Positions 1 to 8,141 are shown, numbered from the stretch's first letter. The stretch is DNA of 64,000 nt from Streptomyces sp. NBC_00663 (GCF_036226885.1 NZ_CP109027.1:4960001-5024000), one strand, 5' to 3'. Notes: generated by a model not told the origin, from the letters alone. Numbers and translations: made by a program.

Positions 1-1
1 C

Positions 2-1027
2 TCCGAACTCGCCCTGGGCACCATGACGTTCGGCGACGACTGGGCGCTGCCCGAGGGCCGCGCCGGCCGGCTCCTCGACCTGTTCGCCGAGGCCGGCGGC
101 AATGTGATCGACACCTCCAACGAGTACGGGCGCGGCAGCGCCGAGTCCACGCTGGGCGAGCTGCTGAGCGGCCGCCGCGACTCCTTCCTGCTCACCACGA
201 AGTACACCCTCCAGATCCGCCCCGGCGATGTGAACGCCGCGGGCAACCACCGCAAGAACCTCGTGGTCTCGCTGGAGGACAGCCTGCGCCGGCTGCGCAC
301 CGACCACCTCGACATCCTCTGGGTGCACGCCCGGGACACCCTCACCCCGGTCGCCGAGGTCATGCGGGCCCTGGACGACCAGGTGCGGGCGGGCAAGGTG
401 CTCTACGTCGGTGTCTCCAACTGGCCGGCCTGGGAGATCGCGCAGGCCAACACCCTGGCGGAGGCGCGGGGTTGGACCCCCTTCGCGGCCATGCAGGTGC
501 ACTACAACCTGCTGGACCGCGCCGTCGAGAACGAGTTCCTGCCGATGGCGCACGCCTTCGACCTCCCCGCGTTCGTCTGGGGACCGCTCGCCGACGGCCG
601 CCTCACCGGCAAGTACCTCAGGGGCGAGGAGGGGCGCCTGGACAAGGTCGCGTGGGGCAGGGCCCGCGGCGCCGGTGACGACGTGGTGCGTGAAGTGGTG
701 CGGATCGCCGAGGAGTTGGGCCGTCCGCCCGCCCAGGTCGCCCTCGCCTGGCTGCGCTCCCGCCCCGGCACCGTGATCCCGGTGATCGGCGCCACGACCG
801 AGGAGCAGCTGCGCCAGAACCTCGGCAGCGTCGACCTCCAGCTCGGCCCCGGGCACCTGGCCGACCTGGACAAGGCCACCGCGGTGCCCGCCGGTTACCC
901 CCATCTGTTCCTGCGCTTCCCGGCGATGACCCGCATGATCTACGGCGAGCACTGGGAGCGGGTCGACGACCGCCGGACGACGACCCGGCGCGCGGTCACC
1001 GACGACCTCTTCTCGACGCGGGACTGA
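2..1027 (+). CDS. Aldo/keto reductase, 5' end cut by window edge
   Basis: The frame is open from base 2, and the first residues (SELALGTMTFG) are the usual second-strand region of aldo/keto reductases, so the true start lies left of the window; the ATG at 23 is internal. The tetrad is visible: Asp and Tyr in NVIDTSNEYG, Lys in TTKYT, His in ILWVHARD. A C-terminal ALAWLRSRPGTVIPVIGA segment is typical of NADPH binding in this fold. The role is probably an NAD(P)H-dependent carbonyl reduction. It converges on the next gene across a strong hairpin. Membership of the neighbouring biosynthetic cluster is inferred from position only. Confidence 0.88.
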   Translation, partial: SELALGTMTFGDDWALPEGRAGRLLDLFAEAGGNVIDTSNEYGRGSAESTLGELLSGRRDSFLLTTKYTLQIRPGDVNAAGNHRKNLVVSLEDSLRRLRTDHLDILWVHARDTLTPVAEVMRALDDQVRAGKVLYVGVSNWPAWEIAQANTLAEARGWTPFAAMQVHYNLLDRAVENEFLPMAHAFDLPAFVWGPLADGRLTGKYLRGEEGRLDKVAWGRARGAGDDVVREVVRIAEELGRPPAQVALAWLRSRPGTVIPVIGATTEEQLRQNLGSVDLQLGPGHLADLDKATAVPAGYPHLFLRFPAMTRMIYGEHWERVDDRRTTTRRAVTDDLFSTRD

Positions 1028-1056
1028 GCACCGGACCGCCCCCCCCGCATCACGCG

Positions 1057-1090
1057 CAGCGCCCGGCCGGAATGTCCCGGCCGGGCGCTG
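1057..1090. terminator. Bidirectional terminator hairpin
   Basis: A perfect 14-bp stem (CAGCGCCCGGCCGG with its complement) and a 6-nt loop lie between the converging aldo/keto reductase and DUF6081-type genes. Confidence 0.75.
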
Positions 1091-1117
1091 TCCGTCGTAC
1101 TCAGCTCGATCGCGCAC

Positions 1118-2227
1118 TCACTCCGACGTCGTGATGCTGAACGACCGCACCTTCAGCGTCACGCCCTGCCCCCACAGCCGGTTGCTGAGCAGGCTCTTGT
1201 CGTCGTGGAACTTCTGCGGTGTCGGGGCGCCCTTGGCCGGGTCGTAGTAGAAGTCCGCGCTGTCCTCCAGGCGCACCAGGCCCGCCTTGTCGCGATCGTT
1301 GGCGCCGCCGCCGCCGTCCAGGAGGTTGCCGGTCGCGATGCCGCACTGCACGGAGGTGGCCGTCACCTGCTCGTCCGGGCCGCTGTGCTCGATGCGCAGG
1401 TACTTGCGGTCGAACGCATGGGTGCCGATCTTGTCCGTCGACAGCACTGTCTTGCCGTTCACCAGCCAGCTCACCCGCTTGCCGCCCTGGTCGTAGCGGA
1501 TCCGCAGCTTCACGGGCTGGCCCGCGGTGCGCTTGAACACCGGCACCGAGTAGTGGAACGCGGCGTACTCGCCGCTCTCCACCGGGAGGCGCTCGTAGAC
1601 GGCGTGCACCTCGTGATTGGTCACCGAGAAGTTGGCCACCGTGTGGGAGGCGTGGTCGACGGTGATCACGGTGGCGCTGGCCAGCCGCGGATCGGACTGC
1701 GGGTCGCTCACCGCCTTGCCGAACGGCTGCTCCTCGACGCCGTCGGCCTTGACGGTGACGTCCGCGTTGCAGTTCCAGGACCCGGTCGCGGGGACGGGGA
1801 AGCCGTTCGCGGAGGACACCCGGGGCTGGGCCACCCACTTGAGATGGTCACCGGTGCCGCCGCCGAAGCCGGTCGCGCTCTGGTCGGTCGTCGCGGCGAA
1901 CGCGGGGCGCCCGGTGCGCGGGTTGCGGCCCGTCGGTACGACGGTGATGCCCTGGGCGTTGGAGGTGATGACGCCGTCACCCTGCGCCAGCTTGCCCTCG
2001 GGGGTGTTGGCCGAGCCGAGCAGCCAGGTCTGCTGCGCGTCGAAGCCCTTGCTGAAGTCGTCCGCGAACAGGATCTTCTCGGAGTGCGAGGCCCCGGTCC
2101 GCTCGGCGGCACCGGCGCCCGGGGTGAGCGTGAGGGCCGAGCACACGGTGGCCGCGGCCACCAGGGTCACGGCGGTGCGGCGGGAGCGGACCAGGGGACG
2201 GGTGCTGTGACCAGCCGCTGCGGGCAT
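1118..2227 (-). CDS. Secreted DUF6081-type protein
   Basis: 369 residues. The ATG at 2227 follows GAAGGAGAC, and longer upstream starts are not needed. A Sec-type signal is seen: basic RSRRTAV, a hydrophobic core and an AGAAE cleavage region near residue 35-40. The mature part is a repeat-free, probably beta-rich domain starting ILFADDFSKGF and ending in a conserved LWGQGVTLKVRSFSITTS block. It is clearly homologous over its length to the protein at 4144-5154; shared blocks include FGxAVxDPxxDxRLA, TNxxVxAxYxR and GxVSWxxxGxTVL. I recall this family as DUF6081, with no established function. It is divergent from the psuG unit, with which it shares a promoter region. Confidence 0.8.
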   Translation of the reverse strand: MPAAAGHSTRPLVRSRRTAVTLVAAATVCSALTLTPGAGAAERTGASHSEKILFADDFSKGFDAQQTWLLGSANTPEGKLAQGDGVITSNAQGITVVPTGRNPRTGRPAFAATTDQSATGFGGGTGDHLKWVAQPRVSSANGFPVPATGSWNCNADVTVKADGVEEQPFGKAVSDPQSDPRLASATVITVDHASHTVANFSVTNHEVHAVYERLPVESGEYAAFHYSVPVFKRTAGQPVKLRIRYDQGGKRVSWLVNGKTVLSTDKIGTHAFDRKYLRIEHSGPDEQVTATSVQCGIATGNLLDGGGGANDRDKAGLVRLEDSADFYYDPAKGAPTPQKFHDDKSLLSNRLWGQGVTLKVRSFSITTSE

Positions 2228-2242
2228 GGGGTCTCCTTCGTA

Positions 2243-2277
2243 CATCGGTACGTCGACTGCGTGCATCGGTACGTCGA
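2243..2277. repeat. Two 15-bp direct repeats upstream of the secreted DUF6081 gene
   Basis: CATCGGTACGTCGAC occurs at 2243-2257 and again at 2263-2277, exactly 20 bp (about two helical turns) apart. They sit 15-50 bp upstream of the ATG of the leftward gene. The arrangement is that of a regulator binding site, but the regulator is unknown. Confidence 0.55.
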
Positions 2278-2332
2278 CCGTGGTCAGCGCGGACCCGGTC
2301 GGACCGCGCGGCAGCACCGTGCTCACCACCCC

Positions 2333-2391
2333 TCGATTTCCACTCGAAGCACACCCGTGTCCGCGACGCCGGATCGAGCGGTCTTCGAGCC
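2333..2391 (+). promoter_or_regulatory. Two SARP-type heptamer pairs before psuG
   Basis: Pair 1 is TCGATTT (2333) and TCGAAGC (2344). Pair 2 is TCGAGCG (2374) and TCGAGCC (2385). Both are spaced 11 bp start to start, as in known SARP sites. Eight bp after pair 2 lies CACGCTG (2400-2406), a candidate -10 region, again the SARP geometry. Translation starts at 2448. The cluster's own SARP at 11416-12201 is the obvious candidate regulator. Confidence 0.65.
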
Positions 2392-2447
2392 GCCGCTCCC
2401 ACGCTGTGCGCGCAACCGGACAGATCCCCGACGCCAAGGGCAGGCAC

Positions 2448-3380
2448 ATGACGATCCCCGAGGAACTCCTCCAGGTCTCCGAGGAAGTGGCCACCGCGCT
2501 CGCGGAACAGCGGCCGGTGGTCGCCCTGGAGTCCTCCCTCATCACCGCGGCCCCCACCCTCGAACTCCCGCTGGCCATCGAGAAGTCCGTCCGCGACACG
2601 GGCGCCGTACCGGCGACGACCGGCGTGGCCGACGGACGCCTCCTCGTCGGTATGGACGCCGATCAGATCGAACGGATCCGCAGCGCCGAGCACGTCCAGA
2701 AGCTGAGCGCCCGCGACCTGGGCGCCGCCGTGGCGGGCGGCGGAGTCGGCGCCACCACCGTCGCCGGCACGATCGTCATCGCCGAGCGGGCCGGCATCGA
2801 GGTCTTCGCCACCGCGGGCATCGGCGGCGTGCACCGCGGCGCCACCCGCACGCTCGACATCTCGCCCGACCTCCTCCAGTTCACCCGCACCCGGATGGCC
2901 GTCGTCTCGGCCGGGGCGAAGAGCATCCTGGACGCCCGGCTGACCGCCGAGTACCTGGAGACCGCAGGCGTCCCCGTCCTCGGCTACGGCACCCCCTGGC
3001 TGCCCCGGTTCTACGTCCGGGGCGACGACATCCCGGTCACCCGCGTCGACGACCTGACCACGGCCGCCCGCGCCGCCCGCACCCACTGGCAGCTCAACGG
3101 ACGGAGCACGGTCCTGCTCGCCGTCCCGGTGGACGACGCGGAGGCGGTCGACGGCGACCTGGTCGAGGCGGCCATCGCGGACGCGCTGGCCGAGGCCGAG
3201 CGCACCGGGGTCACCGGCAACAAGGTCAGCCCGTTCCTGATGCGCGCGGTCTCCCGCGCCACCGGCGGCCGCACCACCAGCGCCGGCCGCTCCATCCTCC
3301 TCGGCACCGCCCGCGTCGCCGGCGACCTGGCCGTCGCCCTCGCCGCGGAACGCACCAAGACCACGGGGGAGGAACGGTGA
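2448..3380 (+). CDS. psuG: PsuG-family C-glycosidase (pseudouridine-5'-phosphate glycosidase-like)
   Basis: 310 residues, the normal family length. The ATG at 2448 after AAGGGCAGG gives the usual N-terminus MTIPEELLQVSEEV. Family landmarks are VVALESSL, GATTVAGTI, GIGGVHRGA, TLDIS and AGAKSILD with the catalytic Lys. PsuG enzymes reversibly join or split a C-C bond between ribose-5-phosphate and a nucleobase. Here the usual SHG motif after ALES is replaced by TAAPTLELP, and the usual Asn-containing C-terminal helix reads SAGRSILLG, so the substrate may differ. It overlaps the HAD gene by GTGA. PsuG plus HAD phosphatase matches the AlnA/AlnB pair of alnumycin biosynthesis, so C-ribosylation of a polyketide is a good alternative to pseudouridine breakdown. 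No psuK kinase is present. Confidence 0.85.
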   Translation: MTIPEELLQVSEEVATALAEQRPVVALESSLITAAPTLELPLAIEKSVRDTGAVPATTGVADGRLLVGMDADQIERIRSAEHVQKLSARDLGAAVAGGGVGATTVAGTIVIAERAGIEVFATAGIGGVHRGATRTLDISPDLLQFTRTRMAVVSAGAKSILDARLTAEYLETAGVPVLGYGTPWLPRFYVRGDDIPVTRVDDLTTAARAARTHWQLNGRSTVLLAVPVDDAEAVDGDLVEAAIADALAEAERTGVTGNKVSPFLMRAVSRATGGRTTSAGRSILLGTARVAGDLAVALAAERTKTTGEER

Positions 3381-4144
3381 GCGGCGGCAGCGGGAACGGT
3401 GGTGCCGTGAGCGGTGGCGTGGCGACCGGCGGAGCGGTGAGCGGTGGTGTGTCGGGCGCTGGGCTCGTCCTGGATCTCGATGGCACGCTGGCCGACACCC
3501 CCAGGGCCATCACCGCGATCATGCTGAAGATCCTCGCCGACCGGGGCGCCCCGGCGGACGAGGCGGACGTTCGCCCGCTGGTCGGCCGGCCGCTGGAACA
3601 GAACTTCGCCCAGCTGCTCGGCCAGGCCCCCGACGGCCCCGAGATCGCCTCGGCGCTCGCCGCCTACCGGGAGCTGTTCCGCGCCCACCTGGAGGCGACC
3701 GGCCCGGCCGAACTGGCCTGCGCGGGTGTCGTCGAGGGGCTGCACGCCGCGCGCTCCGCGGGGCTGCGGCTCGGGGTCGCCACCTCCAAGCCGCGCCGGG
3801 CGGCCGACCGGGTCCTCGGTCTGATGGGTGTCGCCGGGCTGTTCGACGTCGTGGCCGGCGACGACAGCGTGCGGCACGGCAAACCCGACCCCGAGATGGC
3901 CCTCCTCGTCGCCGACGGACTAGGGCTGCCTCCGGCCCGCTGCGTGGTCGTGGGGGACGGGGTCGCCGACATGGAGATGGCCCGCGCCGCCGGGATGCGG
4001 TCGATCGGGGTCTCCTACGGGGTCGCCACCCCCGCCGAACTCCGCGCGGCGGGCGCCGAGGTGGTCGTGGACTCCTTCGCCGCCGTGCTCGCGCTCGTGA
4101 CCGGGTCCACAGCGGACCGCACCACCGACGAAAGGGAGTTGTGA
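3377..4144 (+). CDS. HAD-family phosphatase, AlnB/PGP-like
   Basis: 255 residues from the GTG at 3377, which overlaps the psuG stop (GTGA). All HAD motifs are present: DLDGTL (nucleophile and acid/base Asp), ATSK, the Lys of GKPDPE, and VVGDGVADMEMA. A C1-type cap lies between the first and second motifs. It probably dephosphorylates a sugar phosphate, most simply the 5'-phosphate left by the upstream PsuG-family enzyme. The first 27 residues are three Gly/Ser/Val-rich decapeptides encoded by 30-bp repeats, each beginning with an in-frame GTG (3377, 3407, 3437), so the true start could be any of these. The next gene starts at its stop codon. Confidence 0.85.
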   Translation: MSGGSGNGGAVSGGVATGGAVSGGVSGAGLVLDLDGTLADTPRAITAIMLKILADRGAPADEADVRPLVGRPLEQNFAQLLGQAPDGPEIASALAAYRELFRAHLEATGPAELACAGVVEGLHAARSAGLRLGVATSKPRRAADRVLGLMGVAGLFDVVAGDDSVRHGKPDPEMALLVADGLGLPPARCVVVGDGVADMEMARAAGMRSIGVSYGVATPAELRAAGAEVVVDSFAAVLALVTGSTADRTTDEREL

Positions 4145-5154
4145 TGACCCAGCCGACCACCGACCGCACGACCGACCGTGCGACCGTCCTGTGGCGGGAC
4201 GACTTCCGGGAGGGCGTACGGACCGAGGGTCCCGACGCGCCCTGGCGGTTCGTCCAGGCCTCGGCCGAGCTCATCGCGAACGACGCCGTGATCGGTACCG
4301 GCCCGGACGGGCTGCGTCTGGTCGCGCGCGGCCGTCATCCCCGTACCGGCGAACCGGCCTTCACCCGCACCGTCGCCCGGGAGACCGGCGAGCCCGGGTC
4401 CATCCCCGGCTTCGCCGACCACGCCAAGTGGATCGCCTACGTCAACCGCCAGTCCACGGCCGGTTTCCAGGGGTTCGACACCGAGCCCGGACGGGTCCTG
4501 TCCGTCGAGGCCGTGATCTCGGGCCGCAGCTACGGCACCGCGGGCCACCCCTTCGGGGGCGCGGTCGCCGACCCGGACGACGACATCCGGCTCGCCGCCG
4601 CGATGCTCAACACCATCGACCCCGAGACCTCCGTGGCCTTCGACTTCCTGCTCACCAACAAGCACGTGTACGCTTTCTACGGCCGCACCAACTTCTCCCG
4701 CCGCCACCTCGGCGCCTACGGCTCCTTCGCCAACACCGTGCCGCTCGCCCCGCGTTCACCGGGCGACCGGCACCGGGTGCGGATCTCGCACGACCGGTCG
4801 GCGGGAACGGTGAGCTGGGTCCTGGACGGCGAGACCGTGCTGACGGTGGACCGGATCGGGCACCCGATCGACCGCGCCACCCTCACCCTCGACGAGGGCG
4901 GCAAGCTGACCGAGGTCGAACCGCGCCAACTGAGCTTCGGCATGGGCCTGATGAGCCTGCTCGACGGCTCCTGGCCCACCGGCCGCGGCCTGGTCAGGCT
5001 CTCCCGCGCCACCACCTACTACCGGCCGGACCAGGGGGCGCCGGCCGAGCAGCGCTTCGTCGACGAGGACAGCGCCGAGAGCAGCAGGCTCTTCGGCCAG
5101 GGCGCCGAACTCCGCATCGCCGACTACGTGGTGACGAGCCGACCGGCCGTCTGA
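4144..5154 (+). CDS. Cytoplasmic DUF6081-type protein
   Basis: 336 residues. The ATG at 4144 overlaps the HAD stop (TGATG) after AAAGGGAG; a GTG directly before it (4141) is also possible. It is a full-length paralogue of the protein at 1118-2227, sharing the DDF start, FGGAVADPDDDIRLA, TNKHVYAFYGR, GTVSWVLDGETVLTVDRIG and SSRLFGQGAELRIADYVVTS. Unlike the paralogue it has no signal peptide. It is the third gene of a tightly coupled psuG-HAD-DUF6081 unit, so a function linked to the C-glycoside product is likely but unproven. No catalytic motif is recognised. Confidence 0.8.
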   Translation: MTQPTTDRTTDRATVLWRDDFREGVRTEGPDAPWRFVQASAELIANDAVIGTGPDGLRLVARGRHPRTGEPAFTRTVARETGEPGSIPGFADHAKWIAYVNRQSTAGFQGFDTEPGRVLSVEAVISGRSYGTAGHPFGGAVADPDDDIRLAAAMLNTIDPETSVAFDFLLTNKHVYAFYGRTNFSRRHLGAYGSFANTVPLAPRSPGDRHRVRISHDRSAGTVSWVLDGETVLTVDRIGHPIDRATLTLDEGGKLTEVEPRQLSFGMGLMSLLDGSWPTGRGLVRLSRATTYYRPDQGAPAEQRFVDEDSAESSRLFGQGAELRIADYVVTSRPAV

Positions 5155-5210
5155 CCGCACACATGAGTGAGGGGCCGCCGATCGAGGCGGCCCCTCACTC
5201 ATGCGCGGTC
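5153..5210. terminator. Long bidirectional terminator
   Basis: An 18-bp perfect stem (5162-5179 with 5186-5203, 6-nt loop) is extended by an outer GACCGC/GCGGTC pair that overlaps the stop codons of the two converging genes. Confidence 0.8.
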
Positions 5211-6396
5211 AGGACAGATCGCCGAGCGGCACCGCGAGCCGGGCCGAGCCGAACCGGCGGGCGGCCGGCTCCCACTTGAGGACGGCGTGCCCGGCCGCCG
5301 TGTTGGCGTCCCGCCAGAACCGCTGCAACTCGGCGCCGAGCGACTGGCCGCCGGTGCCGCCCGTGCGCTGGAGCCGGCCCACGGCGTCGAGCAGCAGGTC
5401 GACGGCGGCGACATGGTCGCGCTGGGCGCGGGCACCGGTCAGTTCCGTGCCGAGCAGCCCGCGGTCGGCGTCGCGCGCGGCCCGGGCCAGCAGCAGCTCG
5501 GCCGCGTCGGTCTGCGCGGAGCTGTGCGCCAGGTCGAGCTCGGCCGACACCGAGGGCGGCTGGGTGGACGGCGCCGCCGCCCGCTTGTGCGCCGTCGTCC
5601 GTGTCCAGGCGTCGAGGGCGCCGCGGACGGCACCGAGCACCGGTGCCGCGAACGTCAGACCGCTGACGTTCTTGTGCGGCACCTCCAGACAGGCGGGGCC
5701 CGCGCCGCCCGGGTCGCGCCCGGTGGCCAGCTGGCGCTGGAGGAACGTGTGGCCCTCCGGTACGAAGACCTCGTCCAGGACGACGGTGTCGCTGCCGGTC
5801 CCGCGCATACCGACCGTGTCCCACGTCCGCTCGATGCCGTACGCGGCCCGCGGGACCAGCAGGAAGCGCACCTGCGAGCGGCCCGAGGGCAGCGGGACCT
5901 GCGCGGCGAGCAGCGCGAAGTCGGAGAAGTGCACGCCGCTCACATACGGCCAGCGCCCGCTGAGGATCCAGCCGCCGGACGCCATGCGCGCCGCACCGCC
6001 GGGGACCAGGGCGCCGACGACGAGGGCGTCAGGGCCCTGCGCCCACACCGTGTCCCGGCCCTCCTCCGGCAGGAACGCGGCCATCCGGGAGAGCGAGGCG
6101 AGGATGGCGGCGCACCAGCCCGCCGAGGGATCGCGGCGCGACACCTCGGTCACGGCCGTCAGGTAGTCCTCGAAACCGCCCTCGTGCCCGCCCCACTTCG
6201 CGGGGACGAAGTGCCGCGCGAACCCGGCCTCGCGCAGCGCCTCGGCCACCTCGGGGTGGAGCACCTTCTCGCGCTCCGCGTACGCCGCGTGCCGCGCCGC
6301 AAGCTCGGGCAGCCGGTCCGGGAGCTCGGACAGGTGGGTCGGGCGCGGCCCGTTCGGGCGCTGGAGCGGCGCCTGGTACGTCGTTGTCTCCGGCAC
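5209..6396 (-). CDS. Flavin-dependent monooxygenase, acyl-CoA dehydrogenase fold
   Basis: 395 residues from the GTG at 6396, preceded by GGGGAGGA. The sequence has the acyl-CoA dehydrogenase/HpaB-like layout: an N-terminal helical domain (HPEVAEALREAGFARHFVP), a beta domain (ASGGWILSGRWPYVSGV; DTVGMRGTGSDTVVLDEVFVP) and a C-terminal helical bundle ending in a FWRDANTAAGHAVL segment. The catalytic Glu of true dehydrogenases is not evident. Family members such as ActVA-ORF5-type hydroxylases use reduced flavin supplied by a separate reductase, and one is encoded at 14170-14703. It probably hydroxylates an aromatic polyketide or a related precursor. A SARP-type site lies 67 bp upstream. Confidence 0.78.
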   Translation of the reverse strand: MPETTTYQAPLQRPNGPRPTHLSELPDRLPELAARHAAYAEREKVLHPEVAEALREAGFARHFVPAKWGGHEGGFEDYLTAVTEVSRRDPSAGWCAAILASLSRMAAFLPEEGRDTVWAQGPDALVVGALVPGGAARMASGGWILSGRWPYVSGVHFSDFALLAAQVPLPSGRSQVRFLLVPRAAYGIERTWDTVGMRGTGSDTVVLDEVFVPEGHTFLQRQLATGRDPGGAGPACLEVPHKNVSGLTFAAPVLGAVRGALDAWTRTTAHKRAAAPSTQPPSVSAELDLAHSSAQTDAAELLLARAARDADRGLLGTELTGARAQRDHVAAVDLLLDAVGRLQRTGGTGGQSLGAELQRFWRDANTAAGHAVLKWEPAARRFGSARLAVPLGDLS

Positions 6397-6462
6397 GGAG
6401 TCCTCCCCGCGATCGAGCCGCCACGCTGCTGCGACGGCAAGGGAGGGCAGCGTGGGCGCCCA

Positions 6463-6480
6463 GGGTCGAAGCTGCCTCGA
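6463..6480 (-). promoter_or_regulatory. SARP-type heptamer pair before the monooxygenase
   Basis: On the minus strand TCGAGGC, a 4-bp gap and TCGACCC form a pair with 11-bp spacing. Eight bp further on is CACGCTG (6454-6448), identical to the heptamer at the same place before psuG. Confidence 0.65.
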
Positions 6481-6543
6481 CGGTGGCTGGACGAACCTCC
6501 CGGACACGGGACGCCGGACGCCGGACCGGACGCCGGACGACGG

Positions 6544-6577
6544 ACGGCCGTCTCTCCGGTGCGGGAGAGACGGCCGT
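6544..6577 (-). terminator. Terminator after the MFS gene
   Basis: A 14-bp perfect stem (ACGGCCGTCTCTCC and its complement, 6-nt loop) lies just downstream of the MFS stop codon. Confidence 0.7.
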
Positions 6578-6599
6578 ACGGTCGTGCGGGCGCGGTGGC

Positions 6600-8141
6600 T
6601 CAGTCGGTCGTGCGCCGGGAGGTGAGGGAACCGGACGTCGCGTCGTCGTCCGTACCGCTCTTCTCCTCGGCGTCGGCCGGGCCCGCCTGCCGCGGCGGCT
6701 TGGCGTTGCCCGCGGCGGCGAACATCAGGCGGCCCGGGGGAAGGATGAGCGCGGCCGGGGAGGCCAGCAGATAGAGGATGACGACGGTCAGCAGCCCGGC
6801 CCCGGCGGCGTCCACGGCCTTGCCGTCGTCGTCCAGTGACCCGAAGAAGACCGTGCCCACCACGGCGATGCCGACGGCCACCCCGACCTGGATCGCGGTG
6901 TTGACCAGCGCGGCGGCGGAGCCGGCCAGCCGGCCCGGGGTCTTGGCCAGCACGGTGGCGATGAGCACCCCGGAGGTCATCGAGACGCCGAGGCCGGTGA
7001 CGAGCATCCCGGGCACCAGCTGCCAGGAGTGCAGGTCCTCACCGGCGGAGCGCACGGCGAGCAGGTTGCCGGCCATGCCGATCGCCGCGAGCAGCGAGCC
7101 GACGACGGCGACGGGCCTGCCGTAGGGCCGGATCTTCGGCGCGAAGGGGCTGAAGAGCCCGACCCCCACGGCGAACGGGGCCATGGTCAGCGCGGTGTGC
7201 AGGGGGCTGTAGCCGAGGCCGGACTGGAGATGGACGGTGATCACCAGGGTGTAGCCGGTGCCGGCGAAGAAGAGCACGGCCACCGAGAGGCCGCCCATCG
7301 GCGCCCGCTCCCGCAGCAGCCCGGGGTCGATGAGCGGGGCGTGACCGCGCCGGACGACCGTCTTCTCGTACCGCCCGAAGAGCCACAGCAGGACGGGGCA
7401 GGCGGCCATCAGGACCCAGGTCCACCACGGCCAGCCCATGGTGCGGCCCTCCACCAGGGGGTAGAGCAGGGCCAGCACGGCGAGGGTGGCGATGGCGAGG
7501 CCGCGGACGTCGGTGGTGGCGGCGTGCTGGGCGCGGGAGTCGCGGCACAGGACGAACGTGCCGATCAGGGCGGCGATGCCGATGGGGACGTTGATGAAGA
7601 AGATCGGCCGCCAGTCGAGCCCGAACAGGTCGGCGTCGAGGATCACACCGCCGATGAGGGGGCCCGCGACGCCGCCGACCGAGAAGTTGAGGCCGAAGAG
7701 GGTGGCGGCCTTGTGCTGCTCCTCCGGGGGGAACTCGACCCGGAGCATGGCCAGCACCTGCGGCACCATCATCGCCGCGGACGCGCCCTGGGCGACGCGG
7801 GCGGCGACCAGCATCTCGGCGTTGACGGCGAGGCCGGTGAGCGCGGAGGTCACCACGAACGCGGCGAGGCCCCCCTGGAAGACGCGTAACCGCCCGAAGC
7901 GGTCGCCCAGTCGGCCCGCGGTGATCATTCCTGCCGCGAAGGCCATGACGTACCCCGCCACGGCCCATTCGAGCTGGGTGCTGGAGGCGTCCAGGTCTCG
8001 GCGGAGGGAGGGGAGCGCGACGTTGATCACCGTGGTGTCGACCAGGTCCATGAAGGCCGCGGACAGCGTGACGACGAACGCCGCCCAGCGCCGTGGGTTG
8101 TACGAGGTCGTGTCCGGTGCGGGTGGGGCGGAGAACGACAT
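6600..8141 (-). CDS. MFS drug exporter, DHA2 (EmrB/QacA-like) family
   Basis: 513 residues, the normal size for 14-helix DHA2 antiporters. The start at 8141 follows GGAAAGGGA. Motifs include DTTVINVALPSL in helix 1 (antiporter D), GRLGDRFGRLRVF (motif A) and GPLIGGVI (motif C region). It sits in the cytoplasmic membrane and probably exports a hydrophobic or aromatic compound by proton antiport. It is divergent from a MarR gene, with a palindromic operator between them, so induction by a ligand of the MarR protein is expected. In this locus it is the likely self-resistance or export pump for the product. Confidence 0.9.
   Translation of the reverse strand: MSFSAPPAPDTTSYNPRRWAAFVVTLSAAFMDLVDTTVINVALPSLRRDLDASSTQLEWAVAGYVMAFAAGMITAGRLGDRFGRLRVFQGGLAAFVVTSALTGLAVNAEMLVAARVAQGASAAMMVPQVLAMLRVEFPPEEQHKAATLFGLNFSVGGVAGPLIGGVILDADLFGLDWRPIFFINVPIGIAALIGTFVLCRDSRAQHAATTDVRGLAIATLAVLALLYPLVEGRTMGWPWWTWVLMAACPVLLWLFGRYEKTVVRRGHAPLIDPGLLRERAPMGGLSVAVLFFAGTGYTLVITVHLQSGLGYSPLHTALTMAPFAVGVGLFSPFAPKIRPYGRPVAVVGSLLAAIGMAGNLLAVRSAGEDLHSWQLVPGMLVTGLGVSMTSGVLIATVLAKTPGRLAGSAAALVNTAIQVGVAVGIAVVGTVFFGSLDDDGKAVDAAGAGLLTVVILYLLASPAALILPPGRLMFAAAGNAKPPRQAGPADAEEKSGTDDDATSGSLTSRRTTD

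Noticed and set aside
1205..4144. A 979-codon open frame running through the complement of the secreted DUF6081 gene and psuG into the HAD gene
   Set aside because: Only the last 255 codons (from 3377) have protein-like content and HAD motifs; the rest is a high-GC shadow of genes in other frames.
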